Made by a program: the position numbers and the translations under genes
The notes under the pieces: generated by a model
What the model was told of the DNA's origin: nothing
The model's database searches: none
The model's input: only the letters and a program-made list of their open reading frames with translations
Assembly: GCF_000801335.2 (NCBI RefSeq)
Contig: NZ_JSEH01000003.1
Span: forward strand, 248,001 to 312,000
DNA length: 64,000 nucleotides
DNA from: Desulfovibrio sp. TomC
GTDB lineage: Bacteria > Desulfobacterota > Desulfovibrionia > Desulfovibrionales > Desulfovibrionaceae
Reading direction: 5' to 3'
In this document: positions 1 through 7,570 of the stretch, piece by piece
Numbering within the stretch: the first letter of the stretch is position 1
Layout of the letters: each line of letters begins with the position of its first letter

Positions 1-438
1 AAAGCCCATGCCGCCGGTGAAAAGGCCGTAGCCGAGCGCAATCTGCACCACGTCGTCGCGGGACACGCCGGCCGCCACCATGACCCGGGCCACGAGGCGC
101 GACCAAGCCTTGATGTCGTTTCGGGTGTAGCCGGCCACCACGGGTTTGCCCGAGGTGCCCGACGAGGCATGCAGGCGCACCACGTCGCGCAGCGGCACGG
201 CGAAAAGCCCGTACGGATAGGCCTCGCGCAGATCGGCCTTGGTGGTAAAGGGCAGGCGGCGCACATCGGCCAGATCGGAGAAGGTTTCGGGATCGACGCC
301 AAGCTCGGCAAAGCGCTTGCGATACAACGGCACATTGCGAGCCACGCGGGTGAGCGTCTCCTGCAACCGTTCCAGTTGCAGCTGGGCCAAGTCCCGGCGG
401 TCCATGGTCTCGAATTTTGGCTCAAAGCATTCGCGCAT
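1..438 (-). CDS. paaK: phenylacetate--CoA ligase, N-terminal part (runs off the left edge)
   Basis: The first 146 codons of an AMP-forming acyl-CoA ligase of the phenylacetate-CoA ligase family. It would activate an aryl acid (phenylacetate or a related keto-acid product) to its CoA thioester in the cytoplasm. The visible part contains [10 protein letters not shown], the glycine/serine-rich ATP-binding loop of adenylate-forming enzymes, followed by a YTRND segment typical of PaaK. The ATG at 438 is preceded by GGGAG on the minus strand. It lies downstream of the liv transporter genes on the same strand, separated by a 175-bp repeat element. In sulfate reducers such genes often sit with amino-acid uptake and 2-keto-acid oxidation, so a role in aromatic amino-acid breakdown is inferred. 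The C-terminal domain is outside the window. Confidence 0.88.
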   Translation of the reverse strand, partial: MRECFEPKFETMDRRDLAQLQLERLQETLTRVARNVPLYRKRFAELGVDPETFSDLADVRRLPFTTKADLREAYPYGLFAVPLRDVVRLHASSGTSGKPVVAGYTRNDIKAWSRLVARVMVAAGVSRDDVVQIALGYGLFTGGMGF

Positions 439-463
439 GGTCAGGCTCCCGTGAGAGAAAGAG

Positions 464-638
464 TGCCTCCGGCGGCTTTTACAAGAGTGCCTCCGGCGGC
501 CAAAGGGGTGACCCCTTTGGAATCCCTCCTGGAAGGCAAGAGGTTTACGGAGGGGCAATACCTGCCGCTGCAACTCCCTGAAAACCCTTCCCATCAAGGG
601 GGTCCGGGGGGGATTATCCCCCCCGGCCGCCGGAGGCA
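464..638 (-). repeat. intergenic repeat element with inverted ends (copy 1, full length)
   Basis: Left end TGCCTCCGGCGGC at 464 and again at 488 (the 16-bp unit from 461 is repeated at 485). The right end GGCCGCCGGAGGCA at 625-638 is the exact reverse complement of the 488 copy. Internal hairpins are CAAAGGGG/CCCCTTTG near 500-518 and the GGGGGG-ATTAT-CCCCCC block near 606-624. The right end is 20 nt past the livF stop codon. The element fills most of the livF-paaK gap. Confidence 0.8.
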
Positions 639-658
639 TCTTCTCTCTTCTCTCTGAC

Positions 659-1378
659 TTAATTCTCTTTCTCTCGCCCCAAATAGGCACGGCGGACGTC
701 GTGGTTGGCGAGCAATTCTTCGGACGTGCCGGAGAGGAGCACCCGGCCCGTCTCCAGCACATAGCCCCGGTCGGCCACGGCCAGGGCGCTCTTGGCGTTT
801 TGCTCGACCAAAAGGACGGTCAGCCCCTTGTCGCGGCGAAGCGTGGCCACGTGGCGGAAGATTTCCTTGCAGATCTGGGGGGCAAGGCCCATGCCGGGTT
901 CGTCCAGAAGCAGACAGCGCGGCCGGGCCATGAGCGCCCGGCCAATGGCCAGCATCTGCTGCTCGCCGCCGGACAGCGCCGCCGCCTGCTGGCCTTTGCG
1001 GTCGAGCAGCACCGGAAACATGGCGTAAATCTCTTCCAGATCGGCCGCCACCTCGCGGCGGCGAAATTTCGTATAGGCCCCAAGGAGCAGATTGTCCTCC
1101 ACCGACATGGGGCCAAAGACCAAGCGCCGCTCCGGCACATGGGACAGCCCCAGGCGGACGATGCGTTCGGGCTTTTCGCTGGCGATGGAGCGGCCGTCAA
1201 ACTCGATGTCGCCGCCGGAGACGCGCATGACGCCGGAAATGGCCGAGAGCAGCGTGGTCTTGCCCGCGCCGTTGGCCCCGATCAGGGCCACGATCTCGCC
1301 CGGGGCGACATGGAGCGACACCCGGCGCACCGCGTGCACCCGGCCATAGTGTATATCGATGTTACGCAGGGTCAGCAT
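659..1378 (-). CDS. livF: branched-chain amino acid ABC transporter, ATP-binding protein LivF
   Basis: 239 aa, the normal LivF length. One of the two cytoplasmic ATPases that drive branched-chain amino-acid uptake through LivHM. Walker A is GANGAGKTT at residues 34-42, the ABC signature is LSGGE at 135-139, and Walker B is LLLDEP at 156-161 with the switch His region further on (LLVEQN). Last of the liv genes in transcription order (livJ, livJ, livH, livM, livG, livF, all minus strand). Unlike the other liv genes, which overlap or nearly abut, it is separated from livG by about 200 bp that hold a repeat element, so its expression may be partly uncoupled. No strong ribosome binding site is visible before the ATG. 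Confidence 0.95.
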   Translation of the reverse strand: MLTLRNIDIHYGRVHAVRRVSLHVAPGEIVALIGANGAGKTTLLSAISGVMRVSGGDIEFDGRSIASEKPERIVRLGLSHVPERRLVFGPMSVEDNLLLGAYTKFRRREVAADLEEIYAMFPVLLDRKGQQAAALSGGEQQMLAIGRALMARPRCLLLDEPGMGLAPQICKEIFRHVATLRRDKGLTVLLVEQNAKSALAVADRGYVLETGRVLLSGTSEELLANHDVRRAYLGREKEN

Positions 1379-1403
1379 TGTGGGATGTGCCTAATTTTTT
1401 AGA

Positions 1404-1563
1404 GTGCCTCCGGCGGCCAAAGGGCTGAGCCCTTTGGAATCCCACCTGGGAGGCAAGGGGTTCATACAGGGGCAACATTTGCCACTGCAACGCAGTTCCC
1501 CCTGAATAACTTCTCCCATCAAGGGGGTCCGGGGGGATTACTCTCCCCCCGCCGCCGGAGGCA
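1404..1563 (-). repeat. intergenic repeat element with inverted ends (copy 2, full length, inside the liv operon)
   Basis: Same architecture as the copy at 464-638. The left end is TGCCTCCGGCGGCC at 1404 and the right end GCCGCCGGAGGCA at 1551-1563. Between them are a CAAAGGGCTGAGCCCTTTG hairpin, a middle section resembling the first copy (GAGGCAAGGGGTT, GGGGCAA), and the AAGGGGGTCCGGGGGG block. It sits 13 nt past the livG stop and before the livF start, so a co-transcript would carry it between two cistrons. Confidence 0.8.
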
Positions 1564-1576
1564 TCTTCTCTTCTCG

Positions 1577-2368
1577 TCAATCATCCTCACCCAGATATGC
1601 TTTAATCACGTCCGGGTTGGCCTGGATGGCGTCGGGCGTGCCGGCGGCCAGGGGCTGGCCGAAATGGAGCACGGTGATGTGGTCGCTGACAGCCATGACC
1701 AGCTCCATGTCGTGTTCGACCAGTCCGACGGTGACGTGGCGGCGGTCGCACACGGCCCGGATGAGGTCGCCGAGCTGGGCTGTTTCCTTGGAATTGAGCC
1801 CGGCGGCCGGTTCGTCGAGGAGCAGCAGCTTGGGGTCGGCGGCCAAGGCCCGGGCCATTTCCAGGAGGCGCTGCTTGCCGTAGGGCAGATCGCCGGCCGG
1901 GGTATCGGCCTCGTTTGCCAGCCCGACGAACTCCAGGCAATCCAGGGCTGCCTCGCGGCAGGCGCGTTCGGCCCGGCGAAAACCGGGCGTACGCAGCAGG
2001 CTGGCCGCGATGGAATAGCGGGTGAGGGCATGGCGGCCGGTCATGACGTTTTCCAGGACCGACATGGAGGTGAAGACTTCGAGATTTTGGAAGGTGCGCA
2101 CCACGCCGGCGGCGGCCCGTTTCTGGGGCGGCAGGCCGGCGATGTCGACGCCGTCCAAGCGAATGTGGCCGGAGGTGAGCGGCACCATGCCGGTGATGGC
2201 GTTTAACATGGTGGTCTTGCCCGCGCCGTTGGGGCCAATGAGTGCTGTGACCGAGCCGTGGGCAATGGCGAAATCGGCTTCGGTCAGGGCGTGGATGCCG
2301 CCGAAACGGACGGTGGCGGCGCTGACGTCGAGCAAGGGGGCTGCGGCGGCGTTAGCGGCGGGCATCAT
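1577..2368 (-). CDS. livG: branched-chain amino acid ABC transporter, ATP-binding protein LivG
   Basis: About 263 aa. The second ATPase of the Liv transporter, expected to pair with LivF under the LivHM pore. Walker A GPNGAGKTT is at about residues 45-53, the signature segment LPYGKQRLLEMARAL is the LivG variant of LSGGQ, and Walker B is LLLDEPAAGLN. Two adjacent ATGs (2368 and 2365) follow a GAGG on the minus strand. The second is better spaced, and the open frame upstream to 2413 lies inside livM and is unlikely to be used. The start overlaps the end of livM by 17 nt, which implies translational coupling. Confidence 0.94.
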   Translation of the reverse strand: MMPAANAAAAPLLDVSAATVRFGGIHALTEADFAIAHGSVTALIGPNGAGKTTMLNAITGMVPLTSGHIRLDGVDIAGLPPQKRAAAGVVRTFQNLEVFTSMSVLENVMTGRHALTRYSIAASLLRTPGFRRAERACREAALDCLEFVGLANEADTPAGDLPYGKQRLLEMARALAADPKLLLLDEPAAGLNSKETAQLGDLIRAVCDRRHVTVGLVEHDMELVMAVSDHITVLHFGQPLAAGTPDAIQANPDVIKAYLGEDD

Positions 2369-3326
2369 CGACCTCGGTGCGCCGCAGCTTGCGGGAAAGG
2401 CGCTTGATGCCACCGGCCAGCCCGTCGGGCAGGTACATGATGGTGAGCACCAGGATGGCTCCGTAGACCAGGATGTCGATGTCTTCGAATTCCCGGAGCG
2501 CTTCCGGCAGGGCCGTTAAAAAGAATGCGCCGGCCACCGAGCCCCAGACGCTGGCCATGCCGCCGAGAACGACCATGACCACGAGCTGGACCGAAAAGGA
2601 AAACCCGAACGAGGCCGGGGCGATGAAGCTCAGGTAGTGGGCGTAGAGCACGCCGGCCAGCCCGGCCAGGGCGGCGGACAGGACGAAGACGAAGCGCTTG
2701 TGGGCGGCGATGTCGACTCCGAGGCTGGAGGCGGCCTTCTCGCTGACGTGCAGGGCGCGCAGCGCCCGGCCGGTGCGCGACTTCATGAGGTTCAAGGCCA
2801 GGAGTACGACCAGGGTGAGGACGGCGGCCATGAGATTGTAGTAGCCGCGATCGGAATCGAAGGCGTGGCCCAAAAGGGTCAGGCGGGGGATGCCGACGAA
2901 GCCGGACGGGCCGCCGGTCAGGTCCACGGCCTCGTTAAAGACGATGGAGACGATGATGCCAAAGCCGAGCGTGGCCATGGCCAGATAGTTGCCCTTGAGT
3001 TTGAGCGTGGGCGCGGCCACGATCCAGGCCACGACCGAGGCCAGGGTGACGCCGGCGGCCATGCCGACCGGGATGGGCAGGCCGAAGCGGGTGGTGCAGA
3101 TAGCCGTGGCGTAGGCCCCGAGGCCGTAGAAGGCGGCGTGGCCCAGGGACACCTGCCCGGCATAGCCCATGAGCAGGTTGAGTCCCACGGCGATGACGGC
3201 GTTAAGGCTCCCCAGGATGCAGATGCTTAAATAGTATTCGTTTGGCAACCCGTAGGGCACGGCCAGGAGCAGGGCGAAAAAAAGGGCCGCCTGGGCGGCG
3301 TTTTGGCCAAGGATGGGGCGCTTCAT
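2352..3326 (-). CDS. livM: branched-chain amino acid ABC transporter, permease LivM
   Basis: 324 aa membrane protein of the LivM family (BPD_transp_2), with about 8-10 hydrophobic segments. It contains the conserved GYAGQVSLGHAAFYGLGAY stretch near residues 45-63 and KLKGNYLAMATLGFG further on, both diagnostic of LivM. The ATG at 3326 overlaps the livH stop as ATGA, so the start is set by coupling. An open frame continues upstream to 3773, but that part is a shadow of livH. With LivH it forms the inner-membrane translocation pore. Confidence 0.95.
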   Translation of the reverse strand: MKRPILGQNAAQAALFFALLLAVPYGLPNEYYLSICILGSLNAVIAVGLNLLMGYAGQVSLGHAAFYGLGAYATAICTTRFGLPIPVGMAAGVTLASVVAWIVAAPTLKLKGNYLAMATLGFGIIVSIVFNEAVDLTGGPSGFVGIPRLTLLGHAFDSDRGYYNLMAAVLTLVVLLALNLMKSRTGRALRALHVSEKAASSLGVDIAAHKRFVFVLSAALAGLAGVLYAHYLSFIAPASFGFSFSVQLVVMVVLGGMASVWGSVAGAFFLTALPEALREFEDIDILVYGAILVLTIMYLPDGLAGGIKRLSRKLRRTEVDDARR

Positions 3327-4201
3327 ACCCGTTCCACCCCGGCTTTGCCAAAAAGGCCCGACGGTTTGACGAAGAGCAGGAGCAAAAGGACAATGAAGGC
3401 GAAGGCGTCCTTGTAGCCGGAGGAGATGTAGCCGGCGCCAAACGATTCCAGGACGCCGAGGATCAGCCCGCCGGCAGCCGCGCCAAAGGGATTGCCCAGG
3501 CCCCCGAGGATGCAGGCGGCAAAGCCCTTGAGGCCAAGCATCATGCCGACGTCGTAGGCGGTCATGGTGATGGGGGCCAGGATCGCCCCGGCCGTGGCTC
3601 CGATCAGGCCGCTTATGCCAAAGGACAAAAGGGCCATGCGGGCAACCGAGATGCCGACCAGACTGGCGGCTTTCTTCTGGCAGGCGCAGGCCAGCATGGC
3701 CTTGCCCTGGATGGTGGCCGAGAAAAAGAGCTTGAGCGCGGCCAAAAGGGCCAGGGTCACGGCCAGGACCCACAGGCTTTGGGGCTGGATGGCCGCGCCC
3801 AGGGCCAGGATGGGTTTGACCCCGGAAAAGGCCGGCAGGGCGACGGTGTCCTTGCCAAAGGCCAGCATGGCTCCGCCGCGCAGCAGGATGGAGACGCCGA
3901 TGGTGATGATGACGGCGTTAACGGCCGGCGCGCCGGCCAGGGGCCGGATGGTCAGGCGTTCCATGAGGCCGCCGATGGCGGCCGTGGCCAGGCAGGCGGC
4001 CACTATGGCCAGGGGCAGGGGCAGCCCCGCCCCCAAGAGGCAGACCGAGAGCATCCCGCCGAGCATCACGAACTCGCCCTGGGCGAAGTTGATGATGCCG
4101 GTGGTGTTGAAGATCATGGTGAACCCAAGCCCGATCAGACCGTAGGCGGCCCCCTGGGTGAGTCCCGAAACAAGGTATTGGGGCGCGCCGGCAAACATCA
4201 C
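3323..4201 (-). CDS. livH: branched-chain amino acid ABC transporter, permease LivH
   Basis: 292 aa polytopic permease, typical LivH length. It begins MMFAGAPQYLVSGLTQGAAYGLIGLG and carries the family stretch GIINFAQGEFVMLGG near residues 33-47. Near the C-terminus is GLKGFAACILGGLGNPFGA, the conserved cytoplasmic loop that contacts the ATPases. It is joined by 4-bp ATGA overlaps to the binding-protein gene upstream and to livM downstream. It forms the membrane channel together with LivM. Confidence 0.95.
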   Translation of the reverse strand: MMFAGAPQYLVSGLTQGAAYGLIGLGFTMIFNTTGIINFAQGEFVMLGGMLSVCLLGAGLPLPLAIVAACLATAAIGGLMERLTIRPLAGAPAVNAVIITIGVSILLRGGAMLAFGKDTVALPAFSGVKPILALGAAIQPQSLWVLAVTLALLAALKLFFSATIQGKAMLACACQKKAASLVGISVARMALLSFGISGLIGATAGAILAPITMTAYDVGMMLGLKGFAACILGGLGNPFGAAAGGLILGVLESFGAGYISSGYKDAFAFIVLLLLLFVKPSGLFGKAGVERV

Positions 4202-5340
4202 TGACCAACAATGACCCAGTCGCCCTTCTCGATGCCAAGCATGATGAAGGCGTCGGGACCAAGACCGGCATGGTCCTCGGGGGTAAAGGTGAAGATGCCG
4301 CCGATGCCCGGGAATCCCTTGATCTTTTCCAGGGCGTCGCGGATGGCTTCGGGTTTGTCGGAACCGGCGTCGGCAATGGCTTTGACGGCCAGATGCAGCG
4401 AGTCGTAGCCGTGTCCGCCGAAAGTCGAGACCGGGGCCTTGAAGTGCGCGTCATAGGCCTGGGCATAGGCCACGAGCTGGGCCTTTTGCGGGTCGGCATC
4501 CGGGAGCTTTCCGGCCACGGTGATCTTGCCGGCCGGGAGCAGCAGGCCTTCGGCCGCGTCGCCGGCCAGTTCGATGAACTTTTTCGAGGCCACGCCATGG
4601 CTCATGTAGAGCGGGGTGGTGATGCCAAGCTGGACCCGGTTCTTGGCCACCACCGCCGGTCCGGGGTTGGTGCCCCAGCAGATGACGGCGTCGGGGCTGG
4701 TGCCCTGGATTTTGGTCAGCTGGGCGGTCATGTCCGTGTCCTTGGGACCGAACACCTCGTCAGCGGTCAGTTCGAAACCGTCGGCCGGAATAAGTTCCTT
4801 GAGGACCTCGCGTCCGGCCTGGCCGAAGCCGTCGGACACGGAGAGGATGGCCAGCTTCTTGTATCCCTTGGCCTTGGCGTGGGCCAGGATGCGGGCCACG
4901 GCCAAGCGGTCGGACGGGGCGACCTTGTAGATATACGGACTTACCGGCTTGGTGATCTTTTCGGCGGCAGAGCAGGAAATAAGCGGCACCTTGGCGGCAG
5001 CGGCCTTGCCCATGACGGCCAGCGAGTTGCCCGAGGTGGTGGGGCCGAGGATGGCGGCCACGTTTTCCTTTTTGATCAGGCGATCAAGGGCCAGGACGGC
5101 CTTGTTCACGTCGGTCTCGTCATCGAGGATGACGACTTCCACCGGGCGGCCAAGCACCCCGCCGGCGGCGTTGATCTTCTCGACTTCCATCAGGATGGTG
5201 TTCTTCTCGGGTTCGCCGAGAAACGAGGCCGGTCCGGTGACGGACAATACCGCGCCAAGCCGGATGGGTTCGGCGGCGCGGACCGGGCCGGCGACGGCAC
5301 AAAGGGCGCAAAGGGCCAGGAGGATCGCTTTGATGCGCAT
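4198..5340 (-). CDS. livJ: branched-chain amino acid ABC transporter substrate-binding protein (LivJ-like, copy 1)
   Basis: 380 aa periplasmic type I solute-binding protein. The N-terminus (MRIKAILLALCALCAVAGPVRA-A) is a Sec signal peptide with a likely cleavage near residue 22. The opening of the mature protein, EPIRLGAVLSVTGPASFLGEPE, is the standard start of the Peripla_BP_6 family. The stop overlaps the livH start as ATGA. It is closely similar over its whole length to the next gene upstream (4198-5340 versus 5469-6617), for example both contain VQLGITTPLYMSHGVASKKF. This indicates a tandem duplication. Ligand preference cannot be told from the sequence. Confidence 0.93.
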   Translation of the reverse strand: MRIKAILLALCALCAVAGPVRAAEPIRLGAVLSVTGPASFLGEPEKNTILMEVEKINAAGGVLGRPVEVVILDDETDVNKAVLALDRLIKKENVAAILGPTTSGNSLAVMGKAAAAKVPLISCSAAEKITKPVSPYIYKVAPSDRLAVARILAHAKAKGYKKLAILSVSDGFGQAGREVLKELIPADGFELTADEVFGPKDTDMTAQLTKIQGTSPDAVICWGTNPGPAVVAKNRVQLGITTPLYMSHGVASKKFIELAGDAAEGLLLPAGKITVAGKLPDADPQKAQLVAYAQAYDAHFKAPVSTFGGHGYDSLHLAVKAIADAGSDKPEAIRDALEKIKGFPGIGGIFTFTPEDHAGLGPDAFIMLGIEKGDWVIVGQ

Positions 5341-5468
5341 GGCTCGCTCCTTAAGACGCGTTCCCGCGCGGCGGGTGGAGCCGTCGCGCGGGTAACGTCA
5401 GTGTCATTGATGCGTGTCCCGCCTTGTAGTCGATTCCGGGCGGGAAGGAAACCGGGCGGGACCGGAGA

Positions 5469-6617
5469 TTATTGCTCTTGCGGCAACAGCTTGAAATCGC
5501 CGCCGGCGATGGTGACCATGACAAAGGCGGTCTCGTCAAGACCGTTGTGGTCGGTTGGCGTGAACTTGAAAACACCGGTGATGCCGGGGAAACCGGCGAT
5601 TTTTTCCAGGTTGTCGCGAATGGCGGCCGGGGAAGCGTCGCCGCCGGCCTTGATGGCCTCGGCCACCAGCATGAGCGCGTCGTAGCCGTAGCCGCCAAAG
5701 GCCGAGGCCGGGGCCTTGAAGCGGTCTTCGTAGGCCTTGGAATAGGCGAGGAGCAGGGCTTTTTGGGGATCGGCCTCGGGCAGCTGATCGGCCACGGTGA
5801 GTTTGCCGGCCGGGAGCAGCAGGCCTTCGGCCGCTTCGCCGGCCAGTTCGATGAATTTTTTCGAGGCCACGCCGTGGCTCATATAGAGCGGAGTGGTGAT
5901 GCCGAGCTGGACCCGGTTCTTGGCCACCACGGCCGGTCCGGGATTGGTGCCCCAACAGATAATGGCGTCGGGGTTTGCGCCCTTGAGCTTGGTCAGCTGG
6001 GCGGTCATGTCCGTGTCCTTGGGACCGTAGACCTCGTCGCCGATCAGCTCCAGCCCTCCGGCCGGGACCATTTCCTTGAGCACTTCGCGTCCGGCCTGGC
6101 CGTAACCGTCGGACACGGTGAGGATGGCCAGCTTTTTGTAGCCCTTGGCCTTGGCGTGGGCCAGGATGCGGCCGACAGCCAGCCGGTCGGACTGGGCGGT
6201 TTTAAAGATCCAGGCATTGACCGGCTTGACGATTTTTTCCGCTGCGGCCATGGACACCATGGGGGCCTTGGCGGCTTCGATTTTGGGGGCCACGGCCAGG
6301 GAGTTGCCGGAGACCGTGGGGCCGACCACGGCCACGACGTTGTCCTTTTTGAGCAGCCGGTCGGCCGCCAGCACAGCCTTGTTCACGTCGGTCTCGTCAT
6401 CAAGGATGATGATTTCCACCGGGCGGCCAAGCAGGCCCCCGGCCGCGTTTAGGGCGTCGGCCTGCATTTGCAGGGTGTTTCTTTCGGGTTCGCCAAGAAA
6501 CGACGCCGGACCGGTGGCCGAGACCACGGCGCCGATGCGGATGGGGTCGGCCGCTGCGGCGGGCAGGGCGACGGACAAGGCGGCAACGAGCAGGATTGTC
6601 TGGGACAGCAGGCGCAT
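5469..6617 (-). CDS. livJ: branched-chain amino acid ABC transporter substrate-binding protein (LivJ-like, copy 2)
   Basis: 382 aa. First gene of the liv transcription unit. The signal peptide MRLLSQTILLVAALSVALPAAAA is followed by DPIRIGAVVSATGPASFLGEPE, the same opening as the downstream paralogue. Long identical runs in the central and C-terminal lobes show recent duplication. Differences cluster in the ligand-cleft and hinge segments and in the last 80 residues. The 128-bp gap to copy 1 contains a TCCCGCC/GGCGGGA inverted repeat (about 5427-5454) that could set the relative levels of the two binding proteins. A plausible minus-strand promoter lies at 6668-6696. Confidence 0.93.
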   Translation of the reverse strand: MRLLSQTILLVAALSVALPAAAADPIRIGAVVSATGPASFLGEPERNTLQMQADALNAAGGLLGRPVEIIILDDETDVNKAVLAADRLLKKDNVVAVVGPTVSGNSLAVAPKIEAAKAPMVSMAAAEKIVKPVNAWIFKTAQSDRLAVGRILAHAKAKGYKKLAILTVSDGYGQAGREVLKEMVPAGGLELIGDEVYGPKDTDMTAQLTKLKGANPDAIICWGTNPGPAVVAKNRVQLGITTPLYMSHGVASKKFIELAGEAAEGLLLPAGKLTVADQLPEADPQKALLLAYSKAYEDRFKAPASAFGGYGYDALMLVAEAIKAGGDASPAAIRDNLEKIAGFPGITGVFKFTPTDHNGLDETAFVMVTIAGGDFKLLPQEQ

Positions 6618-6667
6618 GAAACCTCCGGGCGTGAAAGTGGCGACGATTCTTCGTATTGAGGCCCGCC

Positions 6668-6704
6668 CCTATACGACAGTCGCCGCAATTTGACAATAAT
6701 GTCA
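6668..6704. promoter_or_regulatory. divergent promoter region with shared palindrome
   Basis: On the minus strand, TTGTCA (6696-6691), a 17-bp spacer and TATAGG (6673-6668) form a sigma70-like promoter pointing into livJ copy 2. On the plus strand, TTGACA at 6690-6695 with TATTTA 16 bp later faces the gene at 6853. Both -35 boxes lie in the palindrome TGACA-ATAA-TGTCA at 6691-6704, a plausible operator. This is read by eye only. Confidence 0.45.
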
Positions 6705-6852
6705 TAATAACTATTTAGTTTTGCAACTTATTTTCGACCGAAGATGCTGCGCCGGAGAGCCGTTGAGCTGGCGACCCGGCTTGCAAAGGCCCAGGCGGCT
6801 GGGTATGGAATGGATACCAACCTGCTTTTTCCTGCTGCAAGGAGTTTTTCTT

Positions 6853-7365
6853 ATGATTGCTGCTTGGCGTGCTTCATTGTTGGCGGCAACGCTGGTGCTG
6901 CTTTGTGCCGTTCCCGCCCTGGCCCAGGCTCCGGCCCAGGCCCCGACCCAGGACGCCAAGGCCAAGGTTCCGCCGGCCGCCTCCGAACCGGCCCCGAAAA
7001 AGATCGAGGAGGCGGCCGGCAAAAAAACGCCGGTTTCCATCGACCACGACGATTCCGATCCGGTGGGGGCGCGTCTGGCCTACCGGGTAAAGGAACTGCT
7101 TGGCCGCTCGTCGCTCATGGCCCCGACCAACCGGGATGAGAAAAAGATCGTCCTGGTCCTTAAAACCAAGGAAGAATTCCCGGGCCGGCCCAATTTGTGC
7201 TCGATCTATTCGGTGAGTTGGCTTTTTTCCTCCAAGGAAGGATCGCTCAAATATTTTCTGGCCTCCGAGGCCGGCATCGTGGACGCAAGCAGCGTGGACC
7301 AGACGGCCGAAGCGCTCCTTGGCCGCACGGACAAGCTGGCTGCGACGTACGGGTATTTGTTCTAG
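6853..7365 (+). CDS. secreted protein of unknown function
   Basis: 170 aa. The ATG at 6853 follows AAGGAG with 8-nt spacing, and the longer open frame upstream lacks such a site. A clear Sec signal peptide (MIAAWRASLLAATLVLLCAVPALA-Q) is followed by a Pro/Ala/Gln/Lys-rich low-complexity linker of about 45 residues. A compact domain comes next, beginning near PVSIDHDDSDPVGARLAYRVKELL. It contains NLCSIYSVSWLFSS and ends EALLGRTDKLAATYGYLF. I do not recognise the family. It is transcribed alone, divergent from the liv operon and closed by a strong terminator shared with htpG. A periplasmic location is inferred. Confidence 0.75.
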   Translation: MIAAWRASLLAATLVLLCAVPALAQAPAQAPTQDAKAKVPPAASEPAPKKIEEAAGKKTPVSIDHDDSDPVGARLAYRVKELLGRSSLMAPTNRDEKKIVLVLKTKEEFPGRPNLCSIYSVSWLFSSKEGSLKYFLASEAGIVDASSVDQTAEALLGRTDKLAATYGYLF

Positions 7366-7514
7366 GCCCCCCTCCCCCGTGCCACGCCGTGGGGCGAGGG
7401 CCTCCGCCGATGCGCCACCACCTGTGCCGGCCTGATCCGGGCGCAGGCCTTTGAGAGAGGCCGCCAGCCCAATTTCATAGGACGCACCCGGGTTCTCTGG
7501 CCGGGCGCAACCAC

Positions 7515-7557
7515 AAAAAAGGCCGGGAGAGGACGTATCCTCTCCCGGCCTTTTTTT
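7515..7557. terminator. bidirectional intrinsic terminator
   Basis: Perfect 13-bp stem GGCCGGGAGAGGA / TCCTCTCCCGGCC around a CGTA loop, with six A before and seven T after. It can end transcription of the plus-strand gene at 6853 and of htpG arriving on the minus strand. Confidence 0.92.
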
Positions 7558-7570
7558 CGGGGCGGGTTGC

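Noticed and set aside
461-1563. CRISPR-like array suggested by repeated TGCCTCCGGCGGC
   Set aside because: Only two or three copies at irregular spacing, arranged as inverted ends, with no cas genes; better explained as a mobile or REP-like element.
3327-3773. Possible longer N-terminus for LivM
   Set aside because: The extra 149 residues lie wholly inside livH in another frame, and the ATGA overlap gives a normal LivM start.
3242-4204. Long plus-strand open frame opposite livH and livM
   Set aside because: Translation is Gly/Gln/Asp-rich nonsense; both minus-strand permeases are clear.
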